A DNA stretch of 64,000 nt from JAEUMD01 sp044222395 (GTDB taxonomy: Bacteria > Pseudomonadota > Alphaproteobacteria > Rhizobiales > Hyphomicrobiaceae). A program made the translations under genes and the position numbers. Shown here piece by piece: positions 8,901-17,471 of the stretch. The stretch's first letter is position 1; each line of letters starts with the position of its first letter. Below the pieces are notes generated by a model. That model was not told where the DNA came from, ran no database searches, and was given only the letters and a program-made list of their open reading frames with translations. The stretch spans positions 1-64,000 of the forward strand of contig JBGANK010000014.1 in NCBI GenBank assembly GCA_044222395.1, written 5' to 3'.

Positions 8901-10855
8901 CGTTCACGGTGGCCGGCATCGGCGATATGTCAGGCGACGTGTTCGGCAACGGCATGCTGTTGTCCCGGCACATCCGGCTCGTCGCCGCCTTCGACCATCG
9001 CGACATCTTCATCGATCCCGATCCCGAAATCGAAACCTCCTTCGCCGAGCGCGAACGCTTGTTCCAGCTGCCGCGTTCCAGCTGGCAGGACTACGACAAG
9101 ACCCAGCTGTCATTAGGCGGCGGTATCTTTTCCAGGGGCCTGAAGTCGATCGCACTGACGCCTCAGATACGCACCCTGCTGAATCTCGATCAGGACAGGG
9201 CCACACCCAGCGAGGTGATGCGCGCAATACTGGCAGCCAACGTCGATTTGTTCTGGTTCGGCGGCATTGGCACCTACGTACGCGGCGACCACGAGACTGA
9301 TGCTGACGTCGGCGATCGCGGCAACGATGCCATTCGCATCCCCGCCGCACGCTTCGGCGCCAGAGTTGTCGGCGAAGGCGCCAATCTCGGCCTGACGCAG
9401 CGCGCGCGCATCGACTTCGCCCGGCGTGGCGGGCGTCTCAACACCGACTTCATCGACAATTCCGCCGGCGTGAATTCCTCCGACCAGGAGGTCAACATCA
9501 AGATCGCGCTGGCTCCGGCGACGGCCTCCGGCCGCCTCGATACGTCGACACGCAACACACTTCTTGCGGGCATGACGGAGGATGTCGCCGCCGCCTGCCT
9601 GGCCAACAACTACGCGCAGACCCTGGCCATCAGCCTCGCCGAGCGCCGCGGTGCCTCAGGCATGGCCGACCATCTCCATCTCATCCACGAGCTGGAGCGG
9701 CGCGGTCTGCTTCATCGGGCATTGGAGGCGCTCCCTGACGATGCCGCGCTGAGCGATCGTCAGGCCGCCGGCAGCGGCTTGACCCGCCCCGAGCTGGCGG
9801 TACTGATGAGCTATGCCAAGCTGGCGCTGTCATATGACCTGATCGCGTCTGGCATTCCCGACAATCCCGCCGTCGCATACGAGCTGTCGAGCTACTTTCC
9901 GTCGGCGCTGCAGCAGTCCTACGCGCAGGACATTGCCGCCCATCCGCTGAAGCGGGAGATCGTCACCACCGCTCTTACCAATCGCATTATCAATCTGGGC
10001 GGCATCGATCTGCCCACACGACTTGCCGACGATTGGAACCTTGACGTCGATCGCATGGCGCAGGCGACAATGACCGCTCTGGCGGTCCTTGATGCAAGCA
10101 CGCTGTTCGATCAGATCGACGCCTGTGACAACCGCATCCCCGGTGCCCTGCAGTTGCAACTCTACGACGAGGTGCAACGCCAGCTGCGTGCACGTGCGGC
10201 CTGGCAGTCCGCCGAGCACCGCCACATGCCGCCACTCGCCGATGCGATTGTGCGGCAGCGTCACGCCTTCGTGGCCCTCGATGCGAGTTTCGAACGCTGG
10301 GCAACTCCGGAACGGCAACAGCAACGAATGACGGCGGTGCAGGATTGGGTCGCAGCAGGCACGCCACGACCGATAGCCGAAACCTTGGCGCGCAACGCGG
10401 CGCTGGCGGAGTCGGGCGACATCTGTCTAATTGCCGAGTCGCTCCTGGCTGCAAGGAAGAGCAACCTGCCCGCCAGCCCGAATGACATTGAAAGCGCGGC
10501 GGCAATATACGCTGTAATCGGTGACCACCTGCGACTGACTATCTTGAAACAGCGCGCCCGCGAGACGCCCGCCTCCGATCGCTTCGATCGTCTTGCTATC
10601 AACAGTGCGCTGGCCGGATTGGCTGCCAGCCACCGCGCGATGGCCCGTGTCATGCTGCAGGGCAATGGTGGCGATGGTCCTGCGGCGCTGGCGGCGTGGC
10701 GCCAGGATGCAGGCGGGCAAGTCGCGATTGCCACCCGCCGGCTCGCCGACCTCGTCGATAGCGGACCCTTGAGCGTCGCACGCCTGACCGTGGCGGCCGC
10801 CGTGGTGCGCGAACTCGCCGATACGCTGCGTGCGGCGACATCCTCTGCGGCGTGA
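5909..10855 (+). CDS. gdhB: NAD-specific glutamate dehydrogenase, large (~180 kDa) type
   Basis: A 1648-residue enzyme of the GDH-180 class (Streptomyces/Pseudomonas GdhB type). It catalyses L-glutamate + NAD+ to 2-oxoglutarate + ammonia and mostly works in glutamate catabolism. The N-terminal ~700 residues hold ACT-like regulatory regions; the catalytic core begins near residue 820 with 'RFAPIARGGLRWSDR', then 'DFRTEVLGLAKAQQVKNTV' and 'PQGAKGGFVPK', which include the substrate-binding lysines. The nucleotide-binding part follows with 'GIGDMSGDVFGNGMLLS'. The C-terminal ~500 residues are helical. The ATG at 5909 gives the usual ~1600-residue length; earlier in-frame starts add non-homologous sequence. 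It is convergent with the TPM gene cluster. Confidence 0.96.
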   Translation: MTSPTPRTANEATTGFRADLAASLSRGAERLDPGARRSFEAYAQHLFARLGTGRELRFPAETLTSIAIATFHLLEHRHPGPALISAGHATLAPAQGDGRSSHAPSELTVLTVINDDKPFLVSSVMGEIQARGLKTQMVLHPVCAMLRDEAHELKSLKPLSAMGEDDAASGWRAESIIIVVMDALEEGTGRDLMAALKSILGQVDAAVRDWQPMLDRLDRAVAALEEMKAADRAGLIGETIAFCRWMRSGQFVFLGMREYRLDGDPETGSLRVVEGSGLGVLADPNVRVLRRGRELVSLNDEVRRFYLKPSPIIITKSNAQSHIHRRAHMDYVGLKTYAPDGKLSGELRMVGLFTAAAYTDPPTEIPFLRLKVARIFEMTGIRHATHEGRMLHNILDTFPRDELFQIGIEQLASWVPMLLELEFDPRIRAFVRRDRFDRFVSVIVFTPRDRFSTDVRERIGKMLAEVFQGRLVLHQPYFTAGPLVRVHYIIGRYEGATPAADEAELERRIAEITQTWQDKLELALHQLPGTGERYKGAFSASYAEAFPPARAIQDIERIERLGHDGPIAIDFYRSAGADESEVRAAIYCFDAPIPLSERVPVMENLGFSVIDERTYLIAPRLDGASRHVCLHDMMLKIALPRALDLTRIELDLEQAFTAVFTSRADDDPFNRLVMAADATWRDAAMLRAYAAYMRQIGLPYDRDAVAETLAKHADRAADIIRYFKSRFDPEITATPEDRDRVEQELKASFEAHLAEVPSLDEDRILRTLLGLVGATVRTNFFQVDTEDAPPSVIAFKIASKDVVDAPEPRPFREIWVSGPEVDGVHLRFAPIARGGLRWSDRAHDFRTEVLGLAKAQQVKNTVIVPQGAKGGFVPKRLPKNGARDEIMKVGVAAYSTFVSTLLSLTDNIVDGKIVPPAGVVRRDDDDPYLVVAADKGTATFSDYANAISEKHGFWLGDAFASGGSAGYDHKKMGITARGAWEGVERHFREMDHDIQSRPFTVAGIGDMSGDVFGNGMLLSRHIRLVAAFDHRDIFIDPDPEIETSFAERERLFQLPRSSWQDYDKTQLSLGGGIFSRGLKSIALTPQIRTLLNLDQDRATPSEVMRAILAANVDLFWFGGIGTYVRGDHETDADVGDRGNDAIRIPAARFGARVVGEGANLGLTQRARIDFARRGGRLNTDFIDNSAGVNSSDQEVNIKIALAPATASGRLDTSTRNTLLAGMTEDVAAACLANNYAQTLAISLAERRGASGMADHLHLIHELERRGLLHRALEALPDDAALSDRQAAGSGLTRPELAVLMSYAKLALSYDLIASGIPDNPAVAYELSSYFPSALQQSYAQDIAAHPLKREIVTTALTNRIINLGGIDLPTRLADDWNLDVDRMAQATMTALAVLDASTLFDQIDACDNRIPGALQLQLYDEVQRQLRARAAWQSAEHRHMPPLADAIVRQRHAFVALDASFERWATPERQQQRMTAVQDWVAAGTPRPIAETLARNAALAESGDICLIAESLLAARKSNLPASPNDIESAAAIYAVIGDHLRLTILKQRARETPASDRFDRLAINSALAGLAASHRAMARVMLQGNGGDGPAALAAWRQDAGGQVAIATRRLADLVDSGPLSVARLTVAAAVVRELADTLRAATSSAA

Positions 10856-10880
10856 GCGACGCGGGTCTGTTCAGTCGAAC

Positions 10881-11537
10881 TCAGTCGAGCACGATCAGGT
10901 GATTGGGCAGCTCGTTGGGATCGGCAGTCCCTGGCGGGAAGTTCTTGGCGAGGTGCTCGCCGATGCTCGTGATCGCCGATACGAAGCCGTCGGCGGCGCG
11001 CCCGGCGCCAATCTTCGCGGTCAGGTCGTCGACGATATGCTGCCATGTGCCCGGCGGCACCTTGGCGTCGATGCCGATATCCGCAAGTACTTCCGCATAC
11101 CGCTCCGCGACCGACACGAAGATCAGTACGCCGGTGCGCCCCGATGTCGTGTGCAGGTTCTGCACCAGGAACTGTTCGACCGCGCGATGATGCGCTCTGA
11201 GCCGTTTCACCGATCGCGGCACCAGCCACAGCCGCACGCCTTGCGGCAGCATGATGAGCAGCAGCAGCAGGAACACGAGCAGCTGCACGACATAGATCCA
11301 CTGCACCGGAAGCCAGGTAAAATAGATGAAAGGCCAAGGCACCAGCAGCGCCAGCACGGCAGCCCACAGGAACGGCGCATAAAGGTAGCTGTCGCTTTCC
11401 GTTGCGATTACGGCGACGATCTCGCCCGAGGTCGATTGCTCGGCCCGCACGATGGCGTCGCTGATGCGCCGCTCTTCCTCATGGCTGAAAAGAGCGGTCC
11501 CGCGGCGCTCGAATTGGGTTCGTCGTGCCTCGCCCAT
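10881..11537 (-). CDS. TPM-domain membrane protein
   Basis: A 218-residue protein with a short cytosolic N-terminus, two hydrophobic stretches (about residues 50-95, 'LWAAVLALLVPWPFIYFTW' and 'VVQLLVFLLLLLIMLP') and a C-terminal TPM-fold half. The phrases 'SGEIVAVIATESDSY' and 'RTGVLIFVSVAERYAEVLADIG' are typical of the YgcG/TPM (TPM_phosphatase) family. It is the second TPM gene after lemA and the longer TPM gene on the same strand, 71 bp from the latter. The start at 11537 follows GAGG with 8-9 nt spacing. The role of lemA-TPM clusters is not established; envelope maintenance is the usual suggestion. Confidence 0.85.
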   Translation of the reverse strand: MGEARRTQFERRGTALFSHEEERRISDAIVRAEQSTSGEIVAVIATESDSYLYAPFLWAAVLALLVPWPFIYFTWLPVQWIYVVQLLVFLLLLLIMLPQGVRLWLVPRSVKRLRAHHRAVEQFLVQNLHTTSGRTGVLIFVSVAERYAEVLADIGIDAKVPPGTWQHIVDDLTAKIGAGRAADGFVSAITSIGEHLAKNFPPGTADPNELPNHLIVLD

Positions 11538-11608
11538 TGCCCGTACCTCGTCCCTGAACTGCCTTGCGGCACCGCGCCGGCGAACAGCCAGCACAGAGCC
11601 GGTCGTCG

Positions 11609-12475
11609 TCACCAGCTGCCGGAGCTGCCGCCGCCGCCGAAACTGCCGCCGCCGCCGCCAAATCCACCACCGCCGCCGCCGCCCGACCAGCCGCCACCCG
11701 ACCAGTCGCTGCTGCCGCCCGGAATGATGATCACGCGATCGTTGAAGCCGCTGCGGCGCCTTTGACCCGGTGGCATGCTGCGCGCCTGCTGGTGCTGCGC
11801 GTAGATGATCCACAGGAAGATCGCCAGCCAGATCGCCAGGATGATGAGCCCCATGTAGTCGGGCTCGCCGCCGCGCCGCGCGCCCTTCGCGCGCTCCTTC
11901 ACCGCTTCTGCATCGCCGGTGATGACGTCGGCCATGTCGCGGACGCCGGCGACGATGCCGCCCTGGAAATCGCCACGACGGAAGCGCGGCAGGATGGCAT
12001 TCTGCACGATCAACGTGCTCATCGCGTCCGTCAGATGCGGCTCGAGGCCATAGCCCACCTCGATGCGCACCTTGCGCTCGTTGGGCGCCACGATCAAAAG
12101 CGCGCCGTTGTTCTTTCCCTTCTGCCCGATGCCCCAATGCCGGCCCAGCTGATAGCCGTAGTCCTCGATCGGGTAGCCTTGCAGCGACGGCACCGTCACC
12201 ACAACGATCTGGTCGGTGGATTTCTGCTCGAGGGCCGCAAGCTGCTCGGTGAGCTGCGCCTCCGTTTGCGCATCGAGCAGCCCGGCCAGATCAACGATCC
12301 GGCCGGTCAGCTTGGGGAATTCCGGTGGTGCGGCAAGTCCCGGCCATGCCGTCAGCAGGGCGATTGCGATCAGCGTTAGCAGCGCGACAAGGCCCGGCCC
12401 GACGGCATGGCGGTTGTTCCGCTCCGCCGACATGCCCGCCGAGCCGCCGATCATGAGCCGCGCGATCGTTCGCAT
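11609..12475 (-). CDS. TPM-domain protein (YgcG family) with glycine-rich tail
   Basis: A 288-residue secreted or membrane-anchored protein. After an N-terminal signal segment ('GLVALLTLIAIALLTAWPGLAAP', cleavable or anchoring near residues 28-50) comes the TPM domain: 'LTGRIVDLAGLLDAQTEAQL', 'ALEQKSTDQIVVVTVPSL', 'NNGALLIVAPNERKVRIEVGYGLE'. A second transmembrane helix ('MGLIILAIWLAIFLWIIYA') follows, then a tail made almost only of glycine, serine and phenylalanine (residues ~262-288), characteristic of the family. Older databases call such proteins 'beta-propeller domain methanol dehydrogenase', which is a misnomer. GAGG lies about 10 nt before the ATG. It is in an operon with lemA upstream and another TPM gene downstream. 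Confidence 0.92.
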   Translation of the reverse strand: MRTIARLMIGGSAGMSAERNNRHAVGPGLVALLTLIAIALLTAWPGLAAPPEFPKLTGRIVDLAGLLDAQTEAQLTEQLAALEQKSTDQIVVVTVPSLQGYPIEDYGYQLGRHWGIGQKGKNNGALLIVAPNERKVRIEVGYGLEPHLTDAMSTLIVQNAILPRFRRGDFQGGIVAGVRDMADVITGDAEAVKERAKGARRGGEPDYMGLIILAIWLAIFLWIIYAQHQQARSMPPGQRRRSGFNDRVIIIPGGSSDWSGGGWSGGGGGGGFGGGGGSFGGGGSSGSW

Positions 12476-12537
12476 CAGCGTCGGACCTCATTCCTGTTGT
12501 GCCATTGCCGAGGGAAGGCGGCAGGCACGAGGCTCCG

Positions 12538-13164
12538 TCACTTCTTGGTTCCGAAGTCGACCTTCGGCGTCTTCACTTCTTCCGCCGGAATATCGAACGT
12601 CGCCATCTCCAGCGAGCCCGGATACATCAGCGACTTCCACCAGCGACCAGGGATGGTCTTGAGCTCGGTGTTATACACGCGCACCGAGTTGATGTAGTCA
12701 CGCCGCGCGACCGACAGACGGTTTTCCGTGCCTTCGATCTGGTTCTGCAGGGCGAGGAAGTTCTGGCCCGACTTGATGTCGGGATAACGCTCGACCACCG
12801 CGAGCAGGCGGCCAAGTGCACCCGACAGTTGATTCTGCGCGTCCTGGAAGGTCTTCATCGCGCCGGGATTGGTCAGGATGTCGGTAGGCACCTGCACCTG
12901 TGTCGCCTTGGCGCGCGCCTCGACCACTTCCGTCAGCACGCTCTTCTCCTGGTCCGCAAAGCCCTTCACGGTCTCCACAAGGTTTGGAATGAGATCGGAG
13001 CGGCGCTTGTACTGGTTGAGTACCTCCGACCAGGCTGCCTTCGCCTGCTGCTCGTAGGTCGGGATGTTGTTGATGCCGCATCCCGCGAGCGGCATCGACA
13101 TCGCGATCACGAGAGAAAGCGCGAGCGGTCGCAAAACTGCAATCGATGTGTGAGGACGGGCCAT
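12538..13164 (-). CDS. lemA: LemA family lipoprotein
   Basis: A 208-residue LemA protein. The N-terminus has a lipoprotein signal with the lipobox L-A-G-C (Cys about residue 29), then the LemA helical bundle starting 'GINNIPTYEQQAKAAWSEVL' and containing 'NQYKRRSDLIPNLVETVKG', the family signature. The end 'VARRDYINSVRVYNTELKTIPG' is also typical. A strong GGAGGT lies 8 nt before the ATG. It is first in a lemA-TPM-TPM gene set, a widely conserved bacterial arrangement of unresolved function. Confidence 0.95.
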   Translation of the reverse strand: MARPHTSIAVLRPLALSLVIAMSMPLAGCGINNIPTYEQQAKAAWSEVLNQYKRRSDLIPNLVETVKGFADQEKSVLTEVVEARAKATQVQVPTDILTNPGAMKTFQDAQNQLSGALGRLLAVVERYPDIKSGQNFLALQNQIEGTENRLSVARRDYINSVRVYNTELKTIPGRWWKSLMYPGSLEMATFDIPAEEVKTPKVDFGTKK

Positions 13165-13771
13165 GGCGCAGGACCTCCGGGGGACAGGGGTTCAATTCAG
13201 GTGGTATAGGGTCGCGGCGCAGAAACGCAAGCCGCAATCCGTTGGCAGCAATGTGGCGTAGCCTTCGCGATGTGTTGGCAGAGATATTCCACGGCGTTCC
13301 AAGACGCATCGGGAAGCTGCTGGACGCCCAACAGGCGTTTACCAATTGACCCCCCATGTCTTTCGCCGTGAAAGCCACCCCCATTCGCCCTCTGCTCAGC
13401 GGGGCCCCGCCGCCTCGTCCACCGTCTCGCCACGACGAGCGAGCAGCACCAACCGTACTTGTCCCATCGGGCGGCTACGACTGGCGCTTCGCGCAAAACG
13501 ACGACACGCCGCATCTTCGATTGATCGAACTCCCATAACGACCGCTTGCTTGGACTTGCATCTCGATAAGCTTCAAAAACTGGCGCCGGTCACTGGCAAC
13601 ATTCGGCCGAACTCTGATCGCTTGACACTCTGCTGCGATGCCCGGGCCAGCGCTGTCATGGTACCAGCCCGGCGGCAAGCGCCTCGGCCTCGCTTTGGCC
13701 GATATTATCTGGTTGCCCTCGGCTCCCACCGGGGTGAGGATGGAACGGCTGAGGTTGAGGGGCGGGCCACT
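13165..13771. other. 607-bp gap before parA with no confident gene
   Basis: This stretch separates the divergent lemA and ParA-like genes. It holds one plausible small ORF at 13356-13538 (60 residues, ending 'GGYDWRFAQNDDTPHLRLIELP' in pattern) whose codon use is only moderately GC3-rich and which has no Shine-Dalgarno, so I do not call it. A consensus -35 hexamer TTGACA is at 13622-13627, but no good -10 follows at 16-18 bp. Otherwise I see nothing recognisable. Confidence 0.5.
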
Positions 13772-14656
13772 TTGCGCAAGACCGTCGCGGTAATGAACAC
13801 GAAGGGCGGCGTCGGCAAGTCGACGCTGGTACTTGCGCTTGCCGAAACGATGTCGGCATTCCACGGCAAGAATGTGCTGGTCATTGACGCCGATGCGCAG
13901 TCGAGCGTCTCCAGCATGCTTGTTCCGGTCCAGAGCCTTCACAAGTTGCAGTCGGAGAGCGCCACGCTGGTCGACTACCTGGTGGCAACCGTCCTGCGCG
14001 GCGCGGCAGCCACCTGGACCGATTACGTGGTCCGCGATGTCTCCGACGTCGAGGAGGCGCGCTCCATCTTTCTCATCCCCAGCGACATGCAGTTGACGCT
14101 GTTTGAGCGGGAGGTTTCCCGCGAAAGCCTGCATGCACACCTGCGCCAGGCGATCCGCCGCCTGCTGGCCGAGGTGAGTGCGGTGTTCGATGTCGTGCTG
14201 ATCGACTGCCCTCCGGGGCTGTCAGTGCTTACCGAGAGCTGGCTCAGGGAAGCCGATTTCCATCTCTCGCCGACCAAGCCCGACTATGTGTCGCTCTGCG
14301 GCCTGGAAGTTTTCCGCAGGTTCCGCGCGCTCAATCCGGAGATGGGATTTGCCCAGAACCTCGGCGTCATCGTCAACATGAAGGATTCTCACTCCCAATC
14401 GGATGCGGAGTACGAGGCGTGGTTGAAGCAGCAGCCCGAGAACCGATGTTTCACTGCGGCCCTGCCTTATATGCGCGTGCTGCAGGACGCCGCCCGCTAC
14501 CATCCCGGCCGCTCCTACATGGCCAAGTATCCGGGCGAGGCCGGCCGCTCCGTCCGCAGTGTCACCGACGAACTCGTCACCCGTTTGGTACTTGAAGGGG
14601 AAAAGCCGCCAGTTGCGGTCGCTGCAGGTGAACACCGAGCGGACACTGCGCAATAG
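13772..14656 (+). CDS. ParA/Soj/MinD-like P-loop ATPase (orphan)
   Basis: A 294-residue ParA-family ATPase. The deviant Walker A motif KGGVGKST (residues ~11-18), Walker A' 'VLVIDADAQSS' and Walker B 'VVLIDCPPGLS' are intact. I place the start at TTG 13772, giving MRKTVAVMNTKGGVGKST as in most ParA proteins; TTGAGGGG lies just upstream. An open frame continues to 13346 but shows no homology-like sequence. No parB, parS-like gene or replication gene adjoins, so the cargo is unknown: candidates include chromosome, polar or flagellar positioning, or cellulose-type ATPase roles. Its 3' end points toward the 3' end of tRNA-Gly 57 bp away. Confidence 0.88.
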   Translation: MRKTVAVMNTKGGVGKSTLVLALAETMSAFHGKNVLVIDADAQSSVSSMLVPVQSLHKLQSESATLVDYLVATVLRGAAATWTDYVVRDVSDVEEARSIFLIPSDMQLTLFEREVSRESLHAHLRQAIRRLLAEVSAVFDVVLIDCPPGLSVLTESWLREADFHLSPTKPDYVSLCGLEVFRRFRALNPEMGFAQNLGVIVNMKDSHSQSDAEYEAWLKQQPENRCFTAALPYMRVLQDAARYHPGRSYMAKYPGEAGRSVRSVTDELVTRLVLEGEKPPVAVAAGEHRADTAQ

Positions 14657-14713
14657 CGCGCACCACCGCGAACGGTGTCGCGACGCGTCTAACGGCATCG
14701 ATCCGGAGAGATT

Positions 14714-14788
<75 letters not shown>

Positions 14789-15049
14789 AGTTCCAATAGG
14801 GTATTACCGCCACGCGCGAGCGCAGCGGCCCCGTCTTATTGCGCAACTGGAATTCGATTGCAAGGCCCATCAAGAGCCAGGATGAAGGCCGAAAATCGTC
14901 GCCACAACGCGCCGGAAGGCGGGATGCCCAAGTCGTAGAATAGGCCGATAAACGCAAGCCGAACTGTATCCGTGGCGGGTCGCGGGCTTGCGGTCGAGGA
15001 GGCCGCTCGCTAGACCGGATGCGACAACCCGGCGGCCTGCCCAGGCCTA

Positions 15050-15637
15050 ATGGATGTCTCCGCCTCGGGCCGCAGGATCATGAACTCATCGCCGCCGCAA
15101 AACCACGATCTGCAATCTTCCGCGCCCATCACGCGCGCTGAGCTGATGCAGCGATTGTCCGAACTAGGCATCCGAACGGTGACCGTCGACCACGCCCCCG
15201 TCTTTACCGTTTCCGAAAGCGAGACGCTTGAGCGCAAAATTCCAGGCGGACACACCAAGAACCTGTTTTTGAAGGACAATAAGGGTGCCATGTACCTCGT
15301 CGTGGCAGCAAGCCACACGGCCGTCGACCTCAAGGCGCTGGCCCGTCGGCTGGGTGCCGGCCGCTTCAGTTTCGGCAAGCCAGATCTGCTGATGGAGGTT
15401 CTTGGCGTCACCCCTGGCTCTGTCACCGCCTTTGCCGCCATCAGTGATCGCGATCACAGAGTTTCGGTCGTTGTCGACGACAGGCTGATGCAACACGACA
15501 CCGTCAATTGTCATCCGCTCGACAATGCGGCAACGACCAACATTGCGCGCGACGATCTTTTCCGGTTCTTATCCGCCTGCGGTCATGCGCCCCAGGTCAT
15601 GCCACTGGGTTCAAGCGAAGATGATCCGACAACGTAA
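15050..15637 (+). CDS. Prolyl-tRNA deacylase, YbaK/EbsC family (ProX/PrdX-type)
   Basis: A 195-residue single-domain editing protein that hydrolyses mischarged tRNA-Pro (usually Ala- or Cys-tRNA-Pro) in trans. The signature 'GGHTKNLFLKDNKG' (about residues 66-79) with its catalytic-site lysine, 'LGAGRFSFGKPDLLMEVLGVTPGSVTAFA' and the 'HPLDNAATTNIARDDLFRFL' end identify the PrdX/ProX subfamily. Translation may start at 15050 (AGG 5 nt upstream) or at the ATG at 15080. It lies 90 bp ahead of the ybbN gene on the same strand. Confidence 0.92.
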   Translation: MDVSASGRRIMNSSPPQNHDLQSSAPITRAELMQRLSELGIRTVTVDHAPVFTVSESETLERKIPGGHTKNLFLKDNKGAMYLVVAASHTAVDLKALARRLGAGRFSFGKPDLLMEVLGVTPGSVTAFAAISDRDHRVSVVVDDRLMQHDTVNCHPLDNAATTNIARDDLFRFLSACGHAPQVMPLGSSEDDPTT

Positions 15638-15726
15638 GCGCCAAATTGGTTCCGCAACAGGTGCGTCGCTTGGGATCGGCATCGAGCCACCCTATATCGC
15701 AGAGGGTTGCGAGGAGGATTGATCAT

Positions 15727-16644
15727 ATGAAACCTGGATCCGCAGGTGCGGCCACAGCAGCCCAGCCTGGCAGCGCCGACCTCATCAAGGATTCCTCGAC
15801 CACCGGCTTCGCACGCGATGTCATCGAGGCGTCCAAGTCAGCTCTCGTGCTGGTCGACTTCTGGGCCGAGTGGTGCGGTCCATGCCGAACCCTGGGACCG
15901 ACGCTCGAGAAGGTGGTGAAGAGCTACGGCGGCAAGGTGCGCCTGGTCAAGATCGACACCGACGAGCACCAGGCGATTGCCGGACAGATGCGCATCCAGT
16001 CGCTGCCCACCGTTTACGCCTTCAAGAACGGCAAGCCGCTTGATGGCTTCATGGGCGCTTTGCCCGAAAGCCAGATCCGTGCATTCATCGACCGGCTGTT
16101 GGGTGATGATGCCGGCGACATGCTGCAAGACGCCATGGCCTCCGCCGCCGAGGCCATGGCGGCAGGCGATCTGCAGGGCGCGGCCGAGGTCTATGCGGCT
16201 GTGCTCCAGGAAGACCAGCAGAATCCGGCGGCGCTCGCTGGTTTGGCGCAGTGCTATCTGAAGAGCGGCGATACAGATCGAGCCGAGCAGACTCTGGCCC
16301 TCGTGCCACCCGACAAGCGCAACACGCCCGCAGTCGAGAGCGTGCGCGCCGCATTGGAGCTCAAGAAGAAGGCGACCGACGCCGGCGATGCCGTCGAGCT
16401 CGAAGCAAAGATTGCTGCCAACCCGGCGGATCATCAGGCCCGCTTCGATTTGGCGATTGCGCTTGCGTCCAAGGGCTTCAAGGCCGAGGCTGTCGACCAC
16501 TTGATCGAGATCGTGCGTCGTCAGCGGACTTGGAACGAGGAAGCGGCACGCAAGCAGCTGGTGCAGTTCTTCGATGCCTGGGGGCCAAAGGATCCGGCAA
16601 CCATCGAGGGCCGCCGCAAGCTTTCGTCAGTTCTGTTTTCCTGA
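15727..16644 (+). CDS. ybbN: Thioredoxin-domain co-chaperone YbbN (CnoX-like)
   Basis: A 305-residue protein. The N-terminal thioredoxin domain (residues ~20-130) has an intact W-C-G-P-C redox site (Cys50, Cys53), unlike E. coli YbbN/CnoX where the motif is degenerate, and the cis-proline region 'QSLPTVYAF'. The C-terminal half is the TPR-like 'tetratricopeptide_19/20' repeat region ('YAAVLQEDQQNPAALAGLAQCYLKSGDTDRAEQTLALVP') typical of the family. CnoX proteins hold chlorine-oxidised clients for DnaK/GroEL. GGAGG lies ~9 nt before the ATG. It is first of a compact ybbN - Lon-N - Trm112 cluster. Confidence 0.94.
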   Translation: MKPGSAGAATAAQPGSADLIKDSSTTGFARDVIEASKSALVLVDFWAEWCGPCRTLGPTLEKVVKSYGGKVRLVKIDTDEHQAIAGQMRIQSLPTVYAFKNGKPLDGFMGALPESQIRAFIDRLLGDDAGDMLQDAMASAAEAMAAGDLQGAAEVYAAVLQEDQQNPAALAGLAQCYLKSGDTDRAEQTLALVPPDKRNTPAVESVRAALELKKKATDAGDAVELEAKIAANPADHQARFDLAIALASKGFKAEAVDHLIEIVRRQRTWNEEAARKQLVQFFDAWGPKDPATIEGRRKLSSVLFS

Positions 16645-16681
16645 TCCGGCGCTGACGGAGAACCAGGATCGGTGTGCGATC

Positions 16682-17404
16682 ATGACGGGTGCAGCAGAGG
16701 AACGAGCCTTGGCAAGGACAGATCGATATCACGGTCCCGGCGATCTGCCGCGCGAGCTGCCGTTGTTTCCTTTGCGCGGCGCTATTCTCCTGCCCCGCGC
16801 GACGCTGCCCCTCAACATATTTGAGCCGCGCTACCTGGAATTGATCGATGACGTGATGAGCGGCGGGCGGCTGATCGGCATCATCCAGCCGGACATGCCG
16901 GCCGGTTCGCCTGAAAGCCGGGTCATTGAAAGCCCCAAGGGCAGCGACAGTCCGCTGAAGAACGTCGGCTGCGCCGGCCGCGTCACAACCTATCAGGAGC
17001 TCGACGACGGCCGCATTCTCGTGACGCTGACCGGCATTGCCCGCTTCGACATGGAGAGCGAACGCAGGTCCGAGAAGCCCTATCGTATCGCCGCCGTCGA
17101 CTGGGCCCGATACCCCGGCGACTTCAGCGCCGGCCTGGGCGAGGAATCGGTTGATCGCGAGGCGCTGCTGCGGGTATTGAGGCGCTACCTTGATGCCAAT
17201 AAGATGCAGGCCGATTGGCCCATCATCCTGAAATCGTCGAGCGAGTTCCTGGTCAATGCGCTCGCCGTCATGAGTCCCTACGGCGCGGAGGAGAAGCAGG
17301 CCTTGCTCGAAGCGCCGAGCCTCAAGGTACGCGCCGAGGTTCTGGTTGCCCTTGCCGAGATGGAGATGGCAGCGGGCAGCAGTGGCGGCGGCATGATCCA
17401 GTAA
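16682..17404 (+). CDS. LON peptidase substrate-binding (N-terminal) domain protein
   Basis: A 240-residue protein consisting of only the Lon N-domain (PUA-like fold), with no ATPase or protease domain. The core reads 'LPLFPLRGAILLPRATLPLNIFEPRYLELIDDVM' and later 'VGCAGRVTTYQELDDGRILVTLTGIARFDM', typical of stand-alone LonN proteins. The start at 16682 is the last ATG before homology. It follows ybbN by 37 bp and precedes the Trm112 gene, an arrangement frequent in Hyphomicrobiales. Function is not established; a protein quality control role is inferred from the domain and from ybbN next door. Confidence 0.92.
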   Translation: MTGAAEERALARTDRYHGPGDLPRELPLFPLRGAILLPRATLPLNIFEPRYLELIDDVMSGGRLIGIIQPDMPAGSPESRVIESPKGSDSPLKNVGCAGRVTTYQELDDGRILVTLTGIARFDMESERRSEKPYRIAAVDWARYPGDFSAGLGEESVDREALLRVLRRYLDANKMQADWPIILKSSSEFLVNALAVMSPYGAEEKQALLEAPSLKVRAEVLVALAEMEMAAGSSGGGMIQ

Positions 17405-17471
17405 CATCGCCGGCCGTGCCGAGCACTGCCTGCGTACTCCGCAAACCGCGTCTGGTCCCAAGGGATGCGCA

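Noticed and set aside
11582..11765. Proline-rich plus-strand ORF (PPPPKLPPPP-like)
   Set aside because: It is the antisense of the glycine-rich tail of the TPM protein.
13356..13538. 60-codon ORF between lemA and the ParA-like gene
   Set aside because: No Shine-Dalgarno, modest codon bias and no family resemblance; left uncalled though not excluded.
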